Positions 1 through 7,820 of a stretch of DNA of 45,160 bases are shown here, piece by piece; the first letter of the stretch is position 1, and the number at the start of each line of letters is the position of its first letter. The stretch is from the NCBI GenBank assembly GCA_011192155.1, contig DUEK01000019.1:1-45160 (forward strand). Direction: 5' to 3'. A program made the translations under genes and the position numbers. This DNA is from Thermoflexia bacterium. Lineage in GTDB: Bacteria > Chloroflexota > Anaerolineae > B4-G1. A model generated the notes under the pieces. The model did no database searches and was not told the origin of the DNA. It saw nothing but the letters and a program-made list of their open reading frames with translations.

Positions 1-416
1 ATTGGGACGGAGAGGATGAGGATGACGCCGAATCCGTGCTCAAAGACGGCTGGCTCTATACAGGCGACGTGGCCGTGATGGATAGTGACGGCTACTTTCA
101 GATCATCAGCCGCAAGCGGGATACGATCCTGGCCGGCGAGTACAGCGTCTACCCGCGCGATGTGGAGGAAGTGCTTTACGAGAACAGCAAGGTGATGGAG
201 GTCGCTGTCGTGGGCGTCTCCGCTGGGAAGGAGGGGCAGCGGGTCAAAGCGTTCGTGGTTCCCCGCCCCGGCACAAATCTCTCCAAAGAGGAATTGCTCA
301 ACCTATGCCGCCGCCGCCTGGACGAGTACGCCGTGCCGTGGGACATCGAGTTTCGGGAGAAACTGCCCAAGTCGTTCGTGGGCAAAGTATTGCGCCGCAT
401 GTTGGTCGAGGAGTAA
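1..416 (+). CDS. Acyl-CoA synthetase / AMP-dependent ligase, C-terminal end (5' truncated by window)
   Basis: Reading frame open from base 3 to a TAA at 414-416, so only the last ~137 residues are present. They match the C-terminal part of the ANL (acyl-CoA ligase) superfamily. GWLYTGDVA is the motif whose Asp contacts the AMP ribose. SRKRDTI is the hinge to the mobile C-terminal domain, VYPRDVEEVL follows it, and the near-terminal GKVLRR carries the Lys expected to catalyse adenylation. Family role: ATP-dependent activation of a carboxylic acid to an acyl-AMP and then acyl-CoA in the cytoplasm. Residue choice at the hinge (GEYSVYP rather than the common GGYNVYP) is slightly unusual. The substrate cannot be told from this part; a medium- or long-chain fatty acid ligase is the default guess. 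An internal GTG at 36 is not the real start. Confidence 0.9.
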   Translation, partial: WDGEDEDDAESVLKDGWLYTGDVAVMDSDGYFQIISRKRDTILAGEYSVYPRDVEEVLYENSKVMEVAVVGVSAGKEGQRVKAFVVPRPGTNLSKEELLNLCRRRLDEYAVPWDIEFREKLPKSFVGKVLRRMLVEE

Positions 417-497
417 GTGGATCAGACCCCACCAGGCGGATGGTCGAGTCCAGTCAGAACACCAGGTTAAGTGTCAAGATAGCTGCGTGAGACAAAT

Positions 498-2360
498 ATG
501 TTCCAGTATACACCCCTCATTCTACCTTTGATCGTTTCCGCCGTGGTCGTGGCGACTGTGGTGGTATACGCCTGGCGATACCGCACCCGCACAGCCGCGC
601 TGGCCTTTGTCGCAACCATGCTCACTCTGCTAATCTGGACAGCGGGGTTTGTGCTCGAGATCCTCAGCGTTGGGCTACGCGCCAAGATATTTTGGGCGAA
701 CATAAAATTTATCGGCATCACGTTCCTATCTTTGGCCTGGCTGATGATGGTTTTGGATTATACCGGACATACCGGATTTAAGCGGTTCTTGCCTTTTTTG
801 GCCGTCATACCCATCATCACCAACATTCTGATCTGGACCAATCCTTATCACCATCTCTTTCGTATACACCCAACGCTGGATACGACATCCGGCCCTTTTC
901 CTATTCTGGTCAACGATTATGGGGCCTGGTTTCGCTGGGTTTATTCGCCCAGCAGCTATCTCGTCTTTTTTGCTACCCTGATACTGTTGGTGCGTTCGTT
1001 TGTTTTTTCCACCCGGGCTTATCGGAGACAGACTGTGATCTTGTTGCTCGCCACCGTCCTGCCATTGTTGACGGATCTGCTCTACACCGTGGGTGTGACC
1101 CCGATCCCCAATTTTAACTTGACTCCTGTCGTGTTTAGTATTTCGGGCGTCCTGGTTGGCTGGGCTATATTTCGCTTCCGATTTCTGGATTTGATGCCCA
1201 TTGCCCGCAGCAAATTGGTGGACGTAATGAGAGATACCGTCATAGTGTTAGATGAAAAAGGCCGGTTGGTGGACCTCAATCCGGCAGCCCAAACAATCTT
1301 CGGCGACGCCTTTCGAGACCTCATTGGTCAGCCAATCGCAGCGGTGTGGACTGACAGGCAGGATTTGATTGACATCTTGATGACCGACACGGCATTGCAG
1401 GCTGAAATTAGTTTGGGGATAGGTCAGGACGTCCGGTTCTACGATTTGAGTCTCTCGCTCTTGTATGGTCGCCGTAGACAAATCGCCGGCCGGCTTATCA
1501 TGCTACGGGATATCACCGCACTCAAACAAGCCGAGGGCGCGGTTCGCTCAACCAATATACAATTACAGGGAGCCAACGAGCAACTCGCGGACAGTAACCA
1601 GGCATTAGGGGCTTTTGCACATACTGTCGCCCACGATCTCAAAAATCCACTATCAGTGTTGCTAGGATACGCCCAACTGCTGGAAGAACAATATGCCGAG
1701 TTGTCGTCGGAAGTCATAGACAAGATCGTACACATCATTATCAAAAATGGAAACAAGTTGACACGTATCATTGATGACTTGCTGTTGTTGGCCAGCGCGC
1801 GTGAAGAAAAAGCCAGCTTGACCCCACTGGATATGCGTGTTGTTGTGGCCTCGGTTCTGAACAATCTCGCCCCGATGATAGAGGAGTACCAAGCAAAGGT
1901 AACTGTGCCCGATGTATGGCCTAACGCAATTGGGTATGCACCGTGGATCGAGAGCGTATGGACCAACTATATCTCCAATGCGCTCAAGTATGGCGGTCGT
2001 CCGCCGCGCGTTGAGTTGGGCGCTTCCACAGTTTCTGCACCCACAACAGGTACGATGACTCGTTTTTGGGTGCGAGACAACGGACAGGGGATTCCCAGCC
2101 AGGATCGAGGAAAATTATTTACGTCGTTTATGCGCCTCGAACAGACCCGTGCTATGAAAGGTCACGGCCTGGGTTTGTCAATTATAAAACGCATTGTCGA
2201 AAAGCTGGGTGGGCAGGTCGGCGTCGAGAGTGAAGGCGTGCCGGGAAAGGGCAGCACCTTTTACTTCACGCTTCCCCTAAAAGCCGATGCAGCGCCCCGC
2301 GCGAGCAGTGACGACGCTCACGCCGCAACCGCCAGGATGAGCCAAAAAGATAAAAAATGA
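498..2360 (+). CDS. Membrane sensor histidine kinase (7TM-PAS-HisKA-HATPase)
   Basis: A 620-residue sensor kinase. Residues ~1-225 contain about seven hydrophobic segments resembling the N-terminal 7TM domain of histidine kinases. A PAS domain follows at ~240-345 (VIVLDEKGRLVDLNPAA) and then a short coiled coil. The HisKA dimerisation domain has the phosphoacceptor His379 in AHDLKNPL. The HATPase domain shows an N box (NYISNALKYGG), a G1 box (DNGQGIP) and a G2 box (GHGLGLSI). It should autophosphorylate in response to a membrane or cytoplasmic signal and pass phosphate to a response regulator; none is encoded next to it, so it is an orphan here. The stop codon overlaps the start of the adenosine deaminase gene (ATGA), which implies translational coupling. 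The ribosome-binding site before ATG 498 is weak (GTGAG). The signal is unknown. Confidence 0.9.
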   Translation: MFQYTPLILPLIVSAVVVATVVVYAWRYRTRTAALAFVATMLTLLIWTAGFVLEILSVGLRAKIFWANIKFIGITFLSLAWLMMVLDYTGHTGFKRFLPFLAVIPIITNILIWTNPYHHLFRIHPTLDTTSGPFPILVNDYGAWFRWVYSPSSYLVFFATLILLVRSFVFSTRAYRRQTVILLLATVLPLLTDLLYTVGVTPIPNFNLTPVVFSISGVLVGWAIFRFRFLDLMPIARSKLVDVMRDTVIVLDEKGRLVDLNPAAQTIFGDAFRDLIGQPIAAVWTDRQDLIDILMTDTALQAEISLGIGQDVRFYDLSLSLLYGRRRQIAGRLIMLRDITALKQAEGAVRSTNIQLQGANEQLADSNQALGAFAHTVAHDLKNPLSVLLGYAQLLEEQYAELSSEVIDKIVHIIIKNGNKLTRIIDDLLLLASAREEKASLTPLDMRVVVASVLNNLAPMIEEYQAKVTVPDVWPNAIGYAPWIESVWTNYISNALKYGGRPPRVELGASTVSAPTTGTMTRFWVRDNGQGIPSQDRGKLFTSFMRLEQTRAMKGHGLGLSIIKRIVEKLGGQVGVESEGVPGKGSTFYFTLPLKADAAPRASSDDAHAATARMSQKDKK

Positions 2361-3490
2361 ACCTACACGAATTCGCCCGCCGGATACCCAAGGTCGAGCT
2401 GCACGTCCACCTGGAAGGCTCTATCCGCCCGGCCACGCTGCTCCAACTGGCGCAGCGCAACTCTATCGGCCTGCCGGCCCAGAATGTGGAGGGATTACGG
2501 GACTTTTACCGCTTCCGCGACTTTGACCATTTCATAGAGGTCTACAGTGCCATCACCCGCTGCCTGCGCGTGCCCGACGACTATCGCCTGATCGCCTACG
2601 AGTTCGGCGCCGACTGCGCCCGCCAGAACATCCGTTACGCCGAGGTCACATTCACCATCGCCACCAACACCAAGTACACGGGGCTGCCCTGGCAAGCCAT
2701 CCTGGAAGGGTTGAACGAAGGACGCGCCCAGGCTCGCGCCGAGTTCGGCGTGGACTGGGGCTGGGTGTTCGACATCAGCCGGAATGTTCCCGGCACGCAG
2801 GGTCAGGTGGTCGAAATTGCGTTGGCCGCCAGAGATGAGAGCGTCGTGGCGCTGGGGCTGGGCGGCCCCGAGGCCGACTTTCCCCCAGAACTGTTCGAGC
2901 GATCTTTTGAGCGGGCGCGTCAGGCGGGGCTGCCCAGCGTCCCCCACGCAGGCGAGATAGCGGGGCCGGAGAGCGTCTGGGCCGCGCTCCGGTTGCTCCA
3001 CGCCGACCGGCTGGGGCACGGCGTCCGCTCCGTGGAAGACGGCGCCCTGGTGGAGTACCTGCGCGAGCGTCAGACGCCGCTGGAGGTATGCCCCACCAGC
3101 AACGTCCGCCTGGGCGTCTATCCCGATTACGCCGCGCACCCACTGCGCCGGTTGTGGGACGCGGGGCTGCTTGTCACCATCAACTCGGACGATCCGCCAA
3201 TGTTCAACGCTGACCTGAACCACGAGTATGAGGCGCTGGTGGATCACTTTGGCTTTGGCGCGGACGAGATGGAACAGGTCAGCCTGAACGGACTGCGGGC
3301 CAGCTTTCTGCCGCCGGCCGAAAAGGCGCGGCTGGAGGCTGAGTTCCGCGCCGAGTTTGCTCAATTGCGAGAGAATGAGCAGGAACAGCAATTCCCGTTA
3401 TGGGTGAAAAGTCAGGTCGTAGCCGCGATTTCGCAATCGCGCAGGGTGCTTTACGCGGGAAGATATACTGAACGCAAATCAAATGGGTGA
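2357..3490 (+). CDS. add: Adenosine deaminase family amidohydrolase
   Basis: A 377-residue protein of the adenosine/AMP deaminase TIM-barrel family, which hydrolyses adenosine (or a related aminopurine such as adenine) to inosine plus ammonia in purine salvage. The metal and catalytic motifs are all visible: the N-terminal HxH in ELHVHLEGS, the third His in VPHAGE, the catalytic His in LGHGVRS, and the double Asp in TINSDDPPMF. Length is close to the usual ~340 residues, with an extra C-terminal ~35 residues. The ATG lies inside the stop codon of the upstream histidine kinase gene. Bacterial relatives include adenine deaminases and enzymes acting on modified adenines, so substrate is assigned only to the family. 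A copy of the 108-bp repeat begins 8 bp after the stop. Confidence 0.9.
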   Translation: MNLHEFARRIPKVELHVHLEGSIRPATLLQLAQRNSIGLPAQNVEGLRDFYRFRDFDHFIEVYSAITRCLRVPDDYRLIAYEFGADCARQNIRYAEVTFTIATNTKYTGLPWQAILEGLNEGRAQARAEFGVDWGWVFDISRNVPGTQGQVVEIALAARDESVVALGLGGPEADFPPELFERSFERARQAGLPSVPHAGEIAGPESVWAALRLLHADRLGHGVRSVEDGALVEYLRERQTPLEVCPTSNVRLGVYPDYAAHPLRRLWDAGLLVTINSDDPPMFNADLNHEYEALVDHFGFGADEMEQVSLNGLRASFLPPAEKARLEAEFRAEFAQLRENEQEQQFPLWVKSQVVAAISQSRRVLYAGRYTERKSNG

Positions 3491-3498
3491 ATTGCTCC

Positions 3499-3606
3499 AG
3501 TCTCGAAAACATCGCAAGAGGACCGGAATAGAGGCTTTAGCCGGGTAAACGTGGCAAAACTGGGTCAAATCCGGCTAAAGCCTTCAATCCAAATTCACTC
3601 AACTCA
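3499..3606. repeat. 108-bp dispersed repeat, copy A
   Basis: Aligns base for base, with a few mismatches, to 7701-7808. It begins AGTCTCGAAAACATCGCAA and ends TTCACTCAACTCA. It contains an internal inverted repeat with 13-bp arms, AGGCTTTAGCCGG (3532-3544) and its complement (3571-3583). Copy A lies directly after the adenosine deaminase gene and copy B directly after the AOR stop region, so both occupy gene 3' flanks. A short related piece (GAGGCTTCAGCCGG) is at 45033-45046. No ORF is seen in it. Confidence 0.9.
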
Positions 3607-3658
3607 ATTGCGCTCAGTATATCACAACAGACACAACCGCGCCTAGCGAGGTGCTTAC

Positions 3659-6028
3659 GTGAATATGCCCAACACCACCTCCCGTCCAATCGAACCTATC
3701 ATCGGCGCTCTGCGCGTCGCCGGCGGCGCATCTCGAGATGCCGAGTCTTGCGCCGCTGCCCCGCCGCCACCGCCGCGTGTGGCTCGTGGTCGGGAGAACG
3801 AACGGCTTTTCCTCTTGCTAGATTTGGACAAGGCAGCGTCGCCGCACCTCTACCGGGAGCTGCGCGAGACGGCGGCTCAGGCGTATTGGTCTACCGCGGG
3901 CAGCGTCACGGCGGCGTTGCGCAAGGCCGCCGCCGCCGCCAGTCGTCACCTATTTCGCGCCAATCGTGCGCTGGGAAGCGCCAGGCCGCGCTCCGATCTC
4001 TCCAAGCAGTGTTATGGCAGCCTCACCTGCGCTGCCTGGCACGGCGAGGATCTGTTCATCGCCCAGTCTGGCCCCGCACGTCCGTGCATCCTGCACGAGG
4101 GTTTCTTCAAGTGTTTCTGCGACGAGAAACTGCCGCAGTTGGGGATGTCCTCGCTAACTGACGTGCGCCTTTACCACACTTACGTCGCCACCGGTGATAC
4201 GCTGCTGTTGGCCTCGCCCGACTTGCTCCGAGAAGCTCACGGCGACGCTCTCGCCCGCGTGCTGGCCCGCGCCGAGATGCAGAACGTGATGGCGGGATTG
4301 GAGCAGATCGGAGCCGGAGACGACCTGGTCGCGTTGGTCGTGCGCTGGGAAGCGCCAGTCGTGCGCTGGGAAGCGCCAGTCGTGCGCTGGGCAACGCCGG
4401 GGAAACCGACTGTTGGCCGCGAGCCTCTTTTACGCCTGCGCCGCCAGCGCGAGCATCTGGCTGAACGCCCCATTGAGCGTTCAATCGAGCGCCCCGTCGA
4501 ACCGCACCAGCCGCCTGCACCCAGATCGCAACCCAGCCCGCGCCCAGAGCCAGTCCGTAGTGGGCCTGACATGAGCGAGCGCATAGGGCAAGCCATCCCA
4601 AGACTGAAACCCCGCCCGCGCCCCAAACCGGTTCGTCAGGGGCCTGGCCTGGGCGAACGTATGGGGCAGGGTATCCGCCGGGTAGGCCGTGGGCTGGGGC
4701 GCGGGATTGTCGGCGCGGGCGCGTGGCTGGCGGGCGGCGCGGGCGCATTGTTCCGCCGTATGCTGCCCGGCCCCGAGCGGGAAGCTCGCCGCCCGGAGCG
4801 CACTCGCCGCCAGGAGCGCACTCGCCGCCAGGAGCGCACTCGCCGCCCGGTTCCTAAGGAAAACCGCACTGTCATGGCGATTATCGCGCTCTCTATCCCC
4901 ATTCTAGTCGCCGTCGTTGTGGCCCTGGCCTACGGCTCCTTTGGAAAAGAGGCGCGCTTCCAACGCCTGATTGATAGAGCGCAGGAAGAAATCACGTTGG
5001 CCGAAGAAACGGGAATAGCCTCGGAAGAAGCACGCTCTCACTGGGAAACCGCTCTGGAGTATGCCTGCGCCGCCATTGAGTGGCAGCCCGACGATTTAGC
5101 GGCCGCCGCGCTCCAGGCCCAAGCCCAGGCTGCCATAGACGTCCTTGATAGCGTCGTCCGCCTGTCCCCTATACACCTGGTGGATTTGGGGATGGGCGAC
5201 GTTGCGCGTCAACTGGTCATCCACGGGCAAGCAATCTTTGTGCTCGACCCGGCATCTGGGTGGGTGATTCAACTGACCCTCAACTCAACCGGAGATGGCG
5301 TGATCGAGCAAGATGTTCCGTCTCCCCTCGTCCGCACCGGTCAGCAAATCGGAGATAGGGAAATAGGCAAGCTGGTGGGTTTTGCCTGGGTGAACCCAGG
5401 CAGCGAGCGGCAGACGAGCGCCCTCACTATCCTTGAAGAAAATGGCGCGCTTGTGAGCTACGACCCGGCCTGGGGAGACGCAGAGGGAGAAACGAGCTTG
5501 GCCCGCTCCCTGCTAGGTACGCCGCCGACCGGAGCAGCCAGGGCCGTCGCTTCCTTCGAGGGCCGCCTCTACATCCTGGATGCCATCGCCGACCAGATCT
5601 GGCGTTACGAACCTCGAGGCGACACCTACCCAGAGCAGCCCGACCGCTACTTTGTCACGCCGCCGCCCAAACCGCTGGCGGATGTTCTGGATATGGCGAT
5701 AGACGGCAACATCTACCTCCTCTATGCCGATGGAACGATTCTCAAATTCCTGCAACGCGAACTCGAGTCTTTCGAGATGCGCGGGATCCCCGATGGCCTG
5801 GGCCAGGCGGTTGCGTTCACGGTGGACCGAGATAGCCGCAGCGGTATGGTATACGTGGCCGATCGGGCTAACAATCGGGTGATCGAGTTAAAGCCCGACG
5901 GGACTTTTCACGCCCAGCTTTGCGCTGAAGGGGCCTTTGACGGGCTGGAATCGCTGGCGGTGGACGAGACGGCCGGACGGCTATACGTGATCAGTGGGGG
6001 GCGGCTCTATGTGGCGTCGCTACCCTAA
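3659..6028 (+). CDS. PP2C-like / single-TM / beta-propeller protein of unknown function
   Basis: A 789-residue modular membrane protein. Residues ~45-245 resemble a PP2C-type phosphatase domain in outline (GSLTCAAWHGEDLFIAQSGPARPCIL, then GDTLLLASPDLL), but the usual metal-binding Asp residues are not evident, so it may be a pseudophosphatase. Residues ~245-400 form a Pro/Arg-rich, low-complexity linker with tandem repeats. One membrane segment is at ~404-425 (IIALSIPILVAVVVALAYG). A helical stretch rich in Glu and Ala follows. Residues ~490-789 look like an NHL or beta-propeller domain (VYVADRANNRVIELKPDGTF) and would be outside the cell. The start chosen is GTG 3659 behind GAGGTG; ATG 3665 is an alternative. 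The gene precedes an LCP envelope gene, which suggests a cell-surface role. I do not recognise a named family for the whole protein. Confidence 0.75.
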   Translation: MNMPNTTSRPIEPIIGALRVAGGASRDAESCAAAPPPPPRVARGRENERLFLLLDLDKAASPHLYRELRETAAQAYWSTAGSVTAALRKAAAAASRHLFRANRALGSARPRSDLSKQCYGSLTCAAWHGEDLFIAQSGPARPCILHEGFFKCFCDEKLPQLGMSSLTDVRLYHTYVATGDTLLLASPDLLREAHGDALARVLARAEMQNVMAGLEQIGAGDDLVALVVRWEAPVVRWEAPVVRWATPGKPTVGREPLLRLRRQREHLAERPIERSIERPVEPHQPPAPRSQPSPRPEPVRSGPDMSERIGQAIPRLKPRPRPKPVRQGPGLGERMGQGIRRVGRGLGRGIVGAGAWLAGGAGALFRRMLPGPEREARRPERTRRQERTRRQERTRRPVPKENRTVMAIIALSIPILVAVVVALAYGSFGKEARFQRLIDRAQEEITLAEETGIASEEARSHWETALEYACAAIEWQPDDLAAAALQAQAQAAIDVLDSVVRLSPIHLVDLGMGDVARQLVIHGQAIFVLDPASGWVIQLTLNSTGDGVIEQDVPSPLVRTGQQIGDREIGKLVGFAWVNPGSERQTSALTILEENGALVSYDPAWGDAEGETSLARSLLGTPPTGAARAVASFEGRLYILDAIADQIWRYEPRGDTYPEQPDRYFVTPPPKPLADVLDMAIDGNIYLLYADGTILKFLQRELESFEMRGIPDGLGQAVAFTVDRDSRSGMVYVADRANNRVIELKPDGTFHAQLCAEGAFDGLESLAVDETAGRLYVISGGRLYVASLP
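4338..4398 (+). repeat. 21-bp in-frame tandem repeat (VVRWEAP x3)
   Basis: Three head-to-tail copies of a 21-bp unit inside the PP2C-like gene encode VVRWEAP, VVRWEAP and VVRWATP. The core TCGTGCGCTGGGAAGCGCCA also occurs once at 3964-3983 in the same gene, but in another reading frame (encoding NRALGSA). Confidence 0.9.
4796..4847 (+). repeat. 18-bp in-frame tandem repeat (ERTRRQ x3)
   Basis: Two exact 18-bp units GAGCGCACTCGCCGCCAG and a third that diverges in the last two bases encode ERTRRQ-ERTRRQ-ERTRRP. This is a strongly basic stretch just before the membrane segment of the PP2C-like protein, on the presumed cytoplasmic side, where positive charge would help orient the membrane helix. 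Confidence 0.9.
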
Positions 6029-6040
6029 TCGGCGCAATCG

Positions 6041-6049
6041 TGTTATAAT
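6041..6049 (+). promoter_or_regulatory. Extended -10 promoter for the LCP gene
   Basis: TGT-TATAAT gives a consensus -10 with an upstream TG. No good -35 is visible, as is usual for extended -10 promoters. The start of transcription would be near 6056, which places the palindromic repeat at 6057-6118 at the very beginning of the leader. Confidence 0.5.
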
Positions 6050-6056
6050 CGGGAGA

Positions 6057-6118
6057 AGAAACCAGGTTTTTGTCGCAACGCTTACGTGCAACCTACGGTT
6101 GCCATAAACCTGGTTTTT
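6057..6118. repeat. Palindromic repeat, long-loop version of the AACCAGG family
   Basis: The left arm AGAAACCAGGTTTTT (6057-6071) is identical to the left arm of the hairpins at 9701 and 43533. The right arm AAACCTGGTTTTT (6106-6118) can pair over 11 bp. The loop contains a smaller hairpin (GCAACC/GGTTGC, 6088-6102). The segment TTTTTGTCGCnnCGCTT in the loop is also found in the degenerate copy at 29197. It lies in the LCP gene leader. Confidence 0.75.
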
Positions 6119-6147
6119 GGCAGTCTCGAATTACTCGGAGGGTAAAA

Positions 6148-7530
6148 GTGCGACGGAGCACATCTGGCAATTCAAATAGCATAATCCAGAGGCTCTTCAC
6201 AGCGGGCCTCATTGTGGTCTTTCTGACAGTCGCCGCTATGGCAGGACTGTTCGTATTCGATCAGGTGCGACAACTCATCGCTGCTTCTGATGTGTTGCCA
6301 GGCCTGCAGGAACCTGACGCTGCCAACGAGGTAGAATGGAATCCACAAAAGGACCCATTGCCTGTCTGGAAAGGCACTGAGCGGGTCAACATCCTGGTTA
6401 TGGGTATTGACCAGCGCGAGCACGAACAAGGCCCCTGGCGCACCGATACGATGCTGGTTCTGACGATTGACCCTGTCTCGATGACGGGCGGGATGCTGTC
6501 TATCCCGCGCGACCTGTGGGTGCCGATCCCGGGCTACGAAGAGGGGCGCATCAACACCGCTCACTACCTGGGCGACCTCTACGACTACCCCGGCGGCGGC
6601 TCAGCGCTCGCGGCCAAGACTGTGCAATACAACCTCGGCGTCCACATCCACCACTATGCCCGCGTCAACTTTACGGCCTTTGAAGAGGTGGTGGACCGCA
6701 TCGGTGGGATTGACATCTATGTGGAAGAAGAGATCAATGACCCCTACTATCCCGACGAATCCTATGGCTACGATCCCCTGTACATCTCGGCCGGCTGGCA
6801 GCACTTTGACGGCGAGACGGCGCTCAAGTACGCGCGCACCCGGCATTCCGAAGGCGGCGACTTTGGCCGGGCCAGACGTCAGCAAGAGGTCATGATGGCG
6901 GTGTTTGAGCAAGTCACGCGGCTCGACATACTGCCGCAGTTGGCGTCCCAGTCGCCCGAATTGTGGCAGATGCTCGAAGGCTCGGTGGTGACCGATCTGA
7001 CGTTGGACAAAATCATCGCGCTGGCGCGGCTGGCGAGCAAGGTGAAACCTGATGATATTCGCTACGCCGTGATTGACGAACACTACACCCAGTTCTGGGA
7101 GACGCCCGACGGGCAACAAGTGTTGATCCCCCTGCGCGATGGTATCCGCGAGTTGCGCGACTCTATCTTTACCACCGACGCCCCTCTGCTCGAGCAGGAA
7201 GGCGAGCCGGCGGCGCGGCTGGCAGCCGAGGCAGCCTCCATCGAAGTGTTGAACGGGACGATGACAGAGGGGCTGGCCGGACTCACAGCCGAATACCTCC
7301 AACAGCAAGGCATACAGATTACAAACATCTCCAACGCCGACCGGACCGACTATGTTGATTCGCTCGTCATCGTCTACACGGGCAAGACTTATACGGCCGA
7401 ATACCTCGTCGGCCTCTTGAACCTCCCCCCAACGGCGGTGGTACACGGAAGCGATCCCAACTCTGAGTACGATATTTCCGTCATCCTGGGATCCGACTAT
7501 CAATCGACAGAAGAGCCGCCGGAACAATAA
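6148..7530 (+). CDS. LytR-CpsA-Psr (LCP) family envelope protein with LytR_C domain
   Basis: A 460-residue protein. A short cytoplasmic N-terminus is followed by a membrane anchor (~15-38, GLIVVFLTVAAMAGLFVF), an LCP catalytic domain (~70-270) and a C-terminal LytR_C domain (~350-440, from SIEVLNGT). LCP hallmarks are visible: ILVMGID, RTDTM, the Arg/Asp pair in LSIPRDLWV, and ALKYARTRH followed by GDFGRARRQQ. Family role: phosphotransfer of polyprenyl-pyrophosphate-linked glycopolymers to the cell wall or to protein outside the membrane. The frame is open upstream to a TTG at 6070, but that stretch is encoded by a palindromic repeat. GTG 6148 has a good Shine-Dalgarno (GGAGGG) about 5 bp upstream and is the better start. 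Confidence 0.9.
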   Translation: MRRSTSGNSNSIIQRLFTAGLIVVFLTVAAMAGLFVFDQVRQLIAASDVLPGLQEPDAANEVEWNPQKDPLPVWKGTERVNILVMGIDQREHEQGPWRTDTMLVLTIDPVSMTGGMLSIPRDLWVPIPGYEEGRINTAHYLGDLYDYPGGGSALAAKTVQYNLGVHIHHYARVNFTAFEEVVDRIGGIDIYVEEEINDPYYPDESYGYDPLYISAGWQHFDGETALKYARTRHSEGGDFGRARRQQEVMMAVFEQVTRLDILPQLASQSPELWQMLEGSVVTDLTLDKIIALARLASKVKPDDIRYAVIDEHYTQFWETPDGQQVLIPLRDGIRELRDSIFTTDAPLLEQEGEPAARLAAEAASIEVLNGTMTEGLAGLTAEYLQQQGIQITNISNADRTDYVDSLVIVYTGKTYTAEYLVGLLNLPPTAVVHGSDPNSEYDISVILGSDYQSTEEPPEQ

Positions 7531-7554
7531 ACCACCATTTACCAAAGACTGCAA

Positions 7555-7704
7555 GACTCAGTAGATCCAAATTTCAGACCTCGGAGGTCTCGGAAGGTGA
7601 CATTGGCAGCAAAATTGCTTAGATTGCGCCCGTTTTTACCGGCAAAGGCGCTCTCGAGAGACCTCCGAGGTCTTGTTGTCGTAACATTTTGGATCTACTG
7701 AGTC
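7555..7704. repeat. 150-bp nested inverted-repeat element
   Basis: The outer arms are a perfect 17-bp inverted repeat, GACTCAGTAGATCCAAA at 7555-7571 and its complement at 7688-7704. The inner arms are AGACCTCGGAGGTCT (7576-7590) and its complement (7659-7673); each inner arm is itself nearly palindromic. No target-site duplication or ORF is evident. It lies between the LCP and AOR stop codons, which converge, and abuts the 108-bp repeat copy B with a 4-bp overlap (AGTC). It could be a small non-autonomous mobile element or act as a two-way terminator. Confidence 0.85.
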
Positions 7705-7808
7705 TCGAAAACATCGCAAAAGGACCGGAATAGAGGCTTTAGCCGGGTAAGCGTGGCAAAACTGGGTCAAATCCGGCTAAAGCCTCCAGGCCAAATTCAC
7801 TCAACTCA
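7701..7808. repeat. 108-bp dispersed repeat, copy B
   Basis: Second copy of the sequence at 3499-3606, same orientation, with scattered single-base differences. The internal 13-bp inverted repeat AGGCTTTAGCCGG is at 7734-7746 and 7773-7785. It ends 12 bp before the AOR stop codon. No gene is seen in 7531-7820. Confidence 0.9.
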
Positions 7809-7820
7809 CCTGGCCCACAA

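Noticed and set aside
2495-3391. Long minus-strand frame (298 codons) opposite the adenosine deaminase gene
   Set aside because: Mirror frame of a strongly conserved GC-rich gene; no protein family features.
4338-4847. Short tandem repeats as a possible CRISPR array
   Set aside because: Units are contiguous without spacers and lie in frame within a coding region; no cas genes.
6601-7554. Minus-strand 317-codon frame opposite the LCP gene
   Set aside because: Antisense shadow; the composition is explained by the LCP codons.
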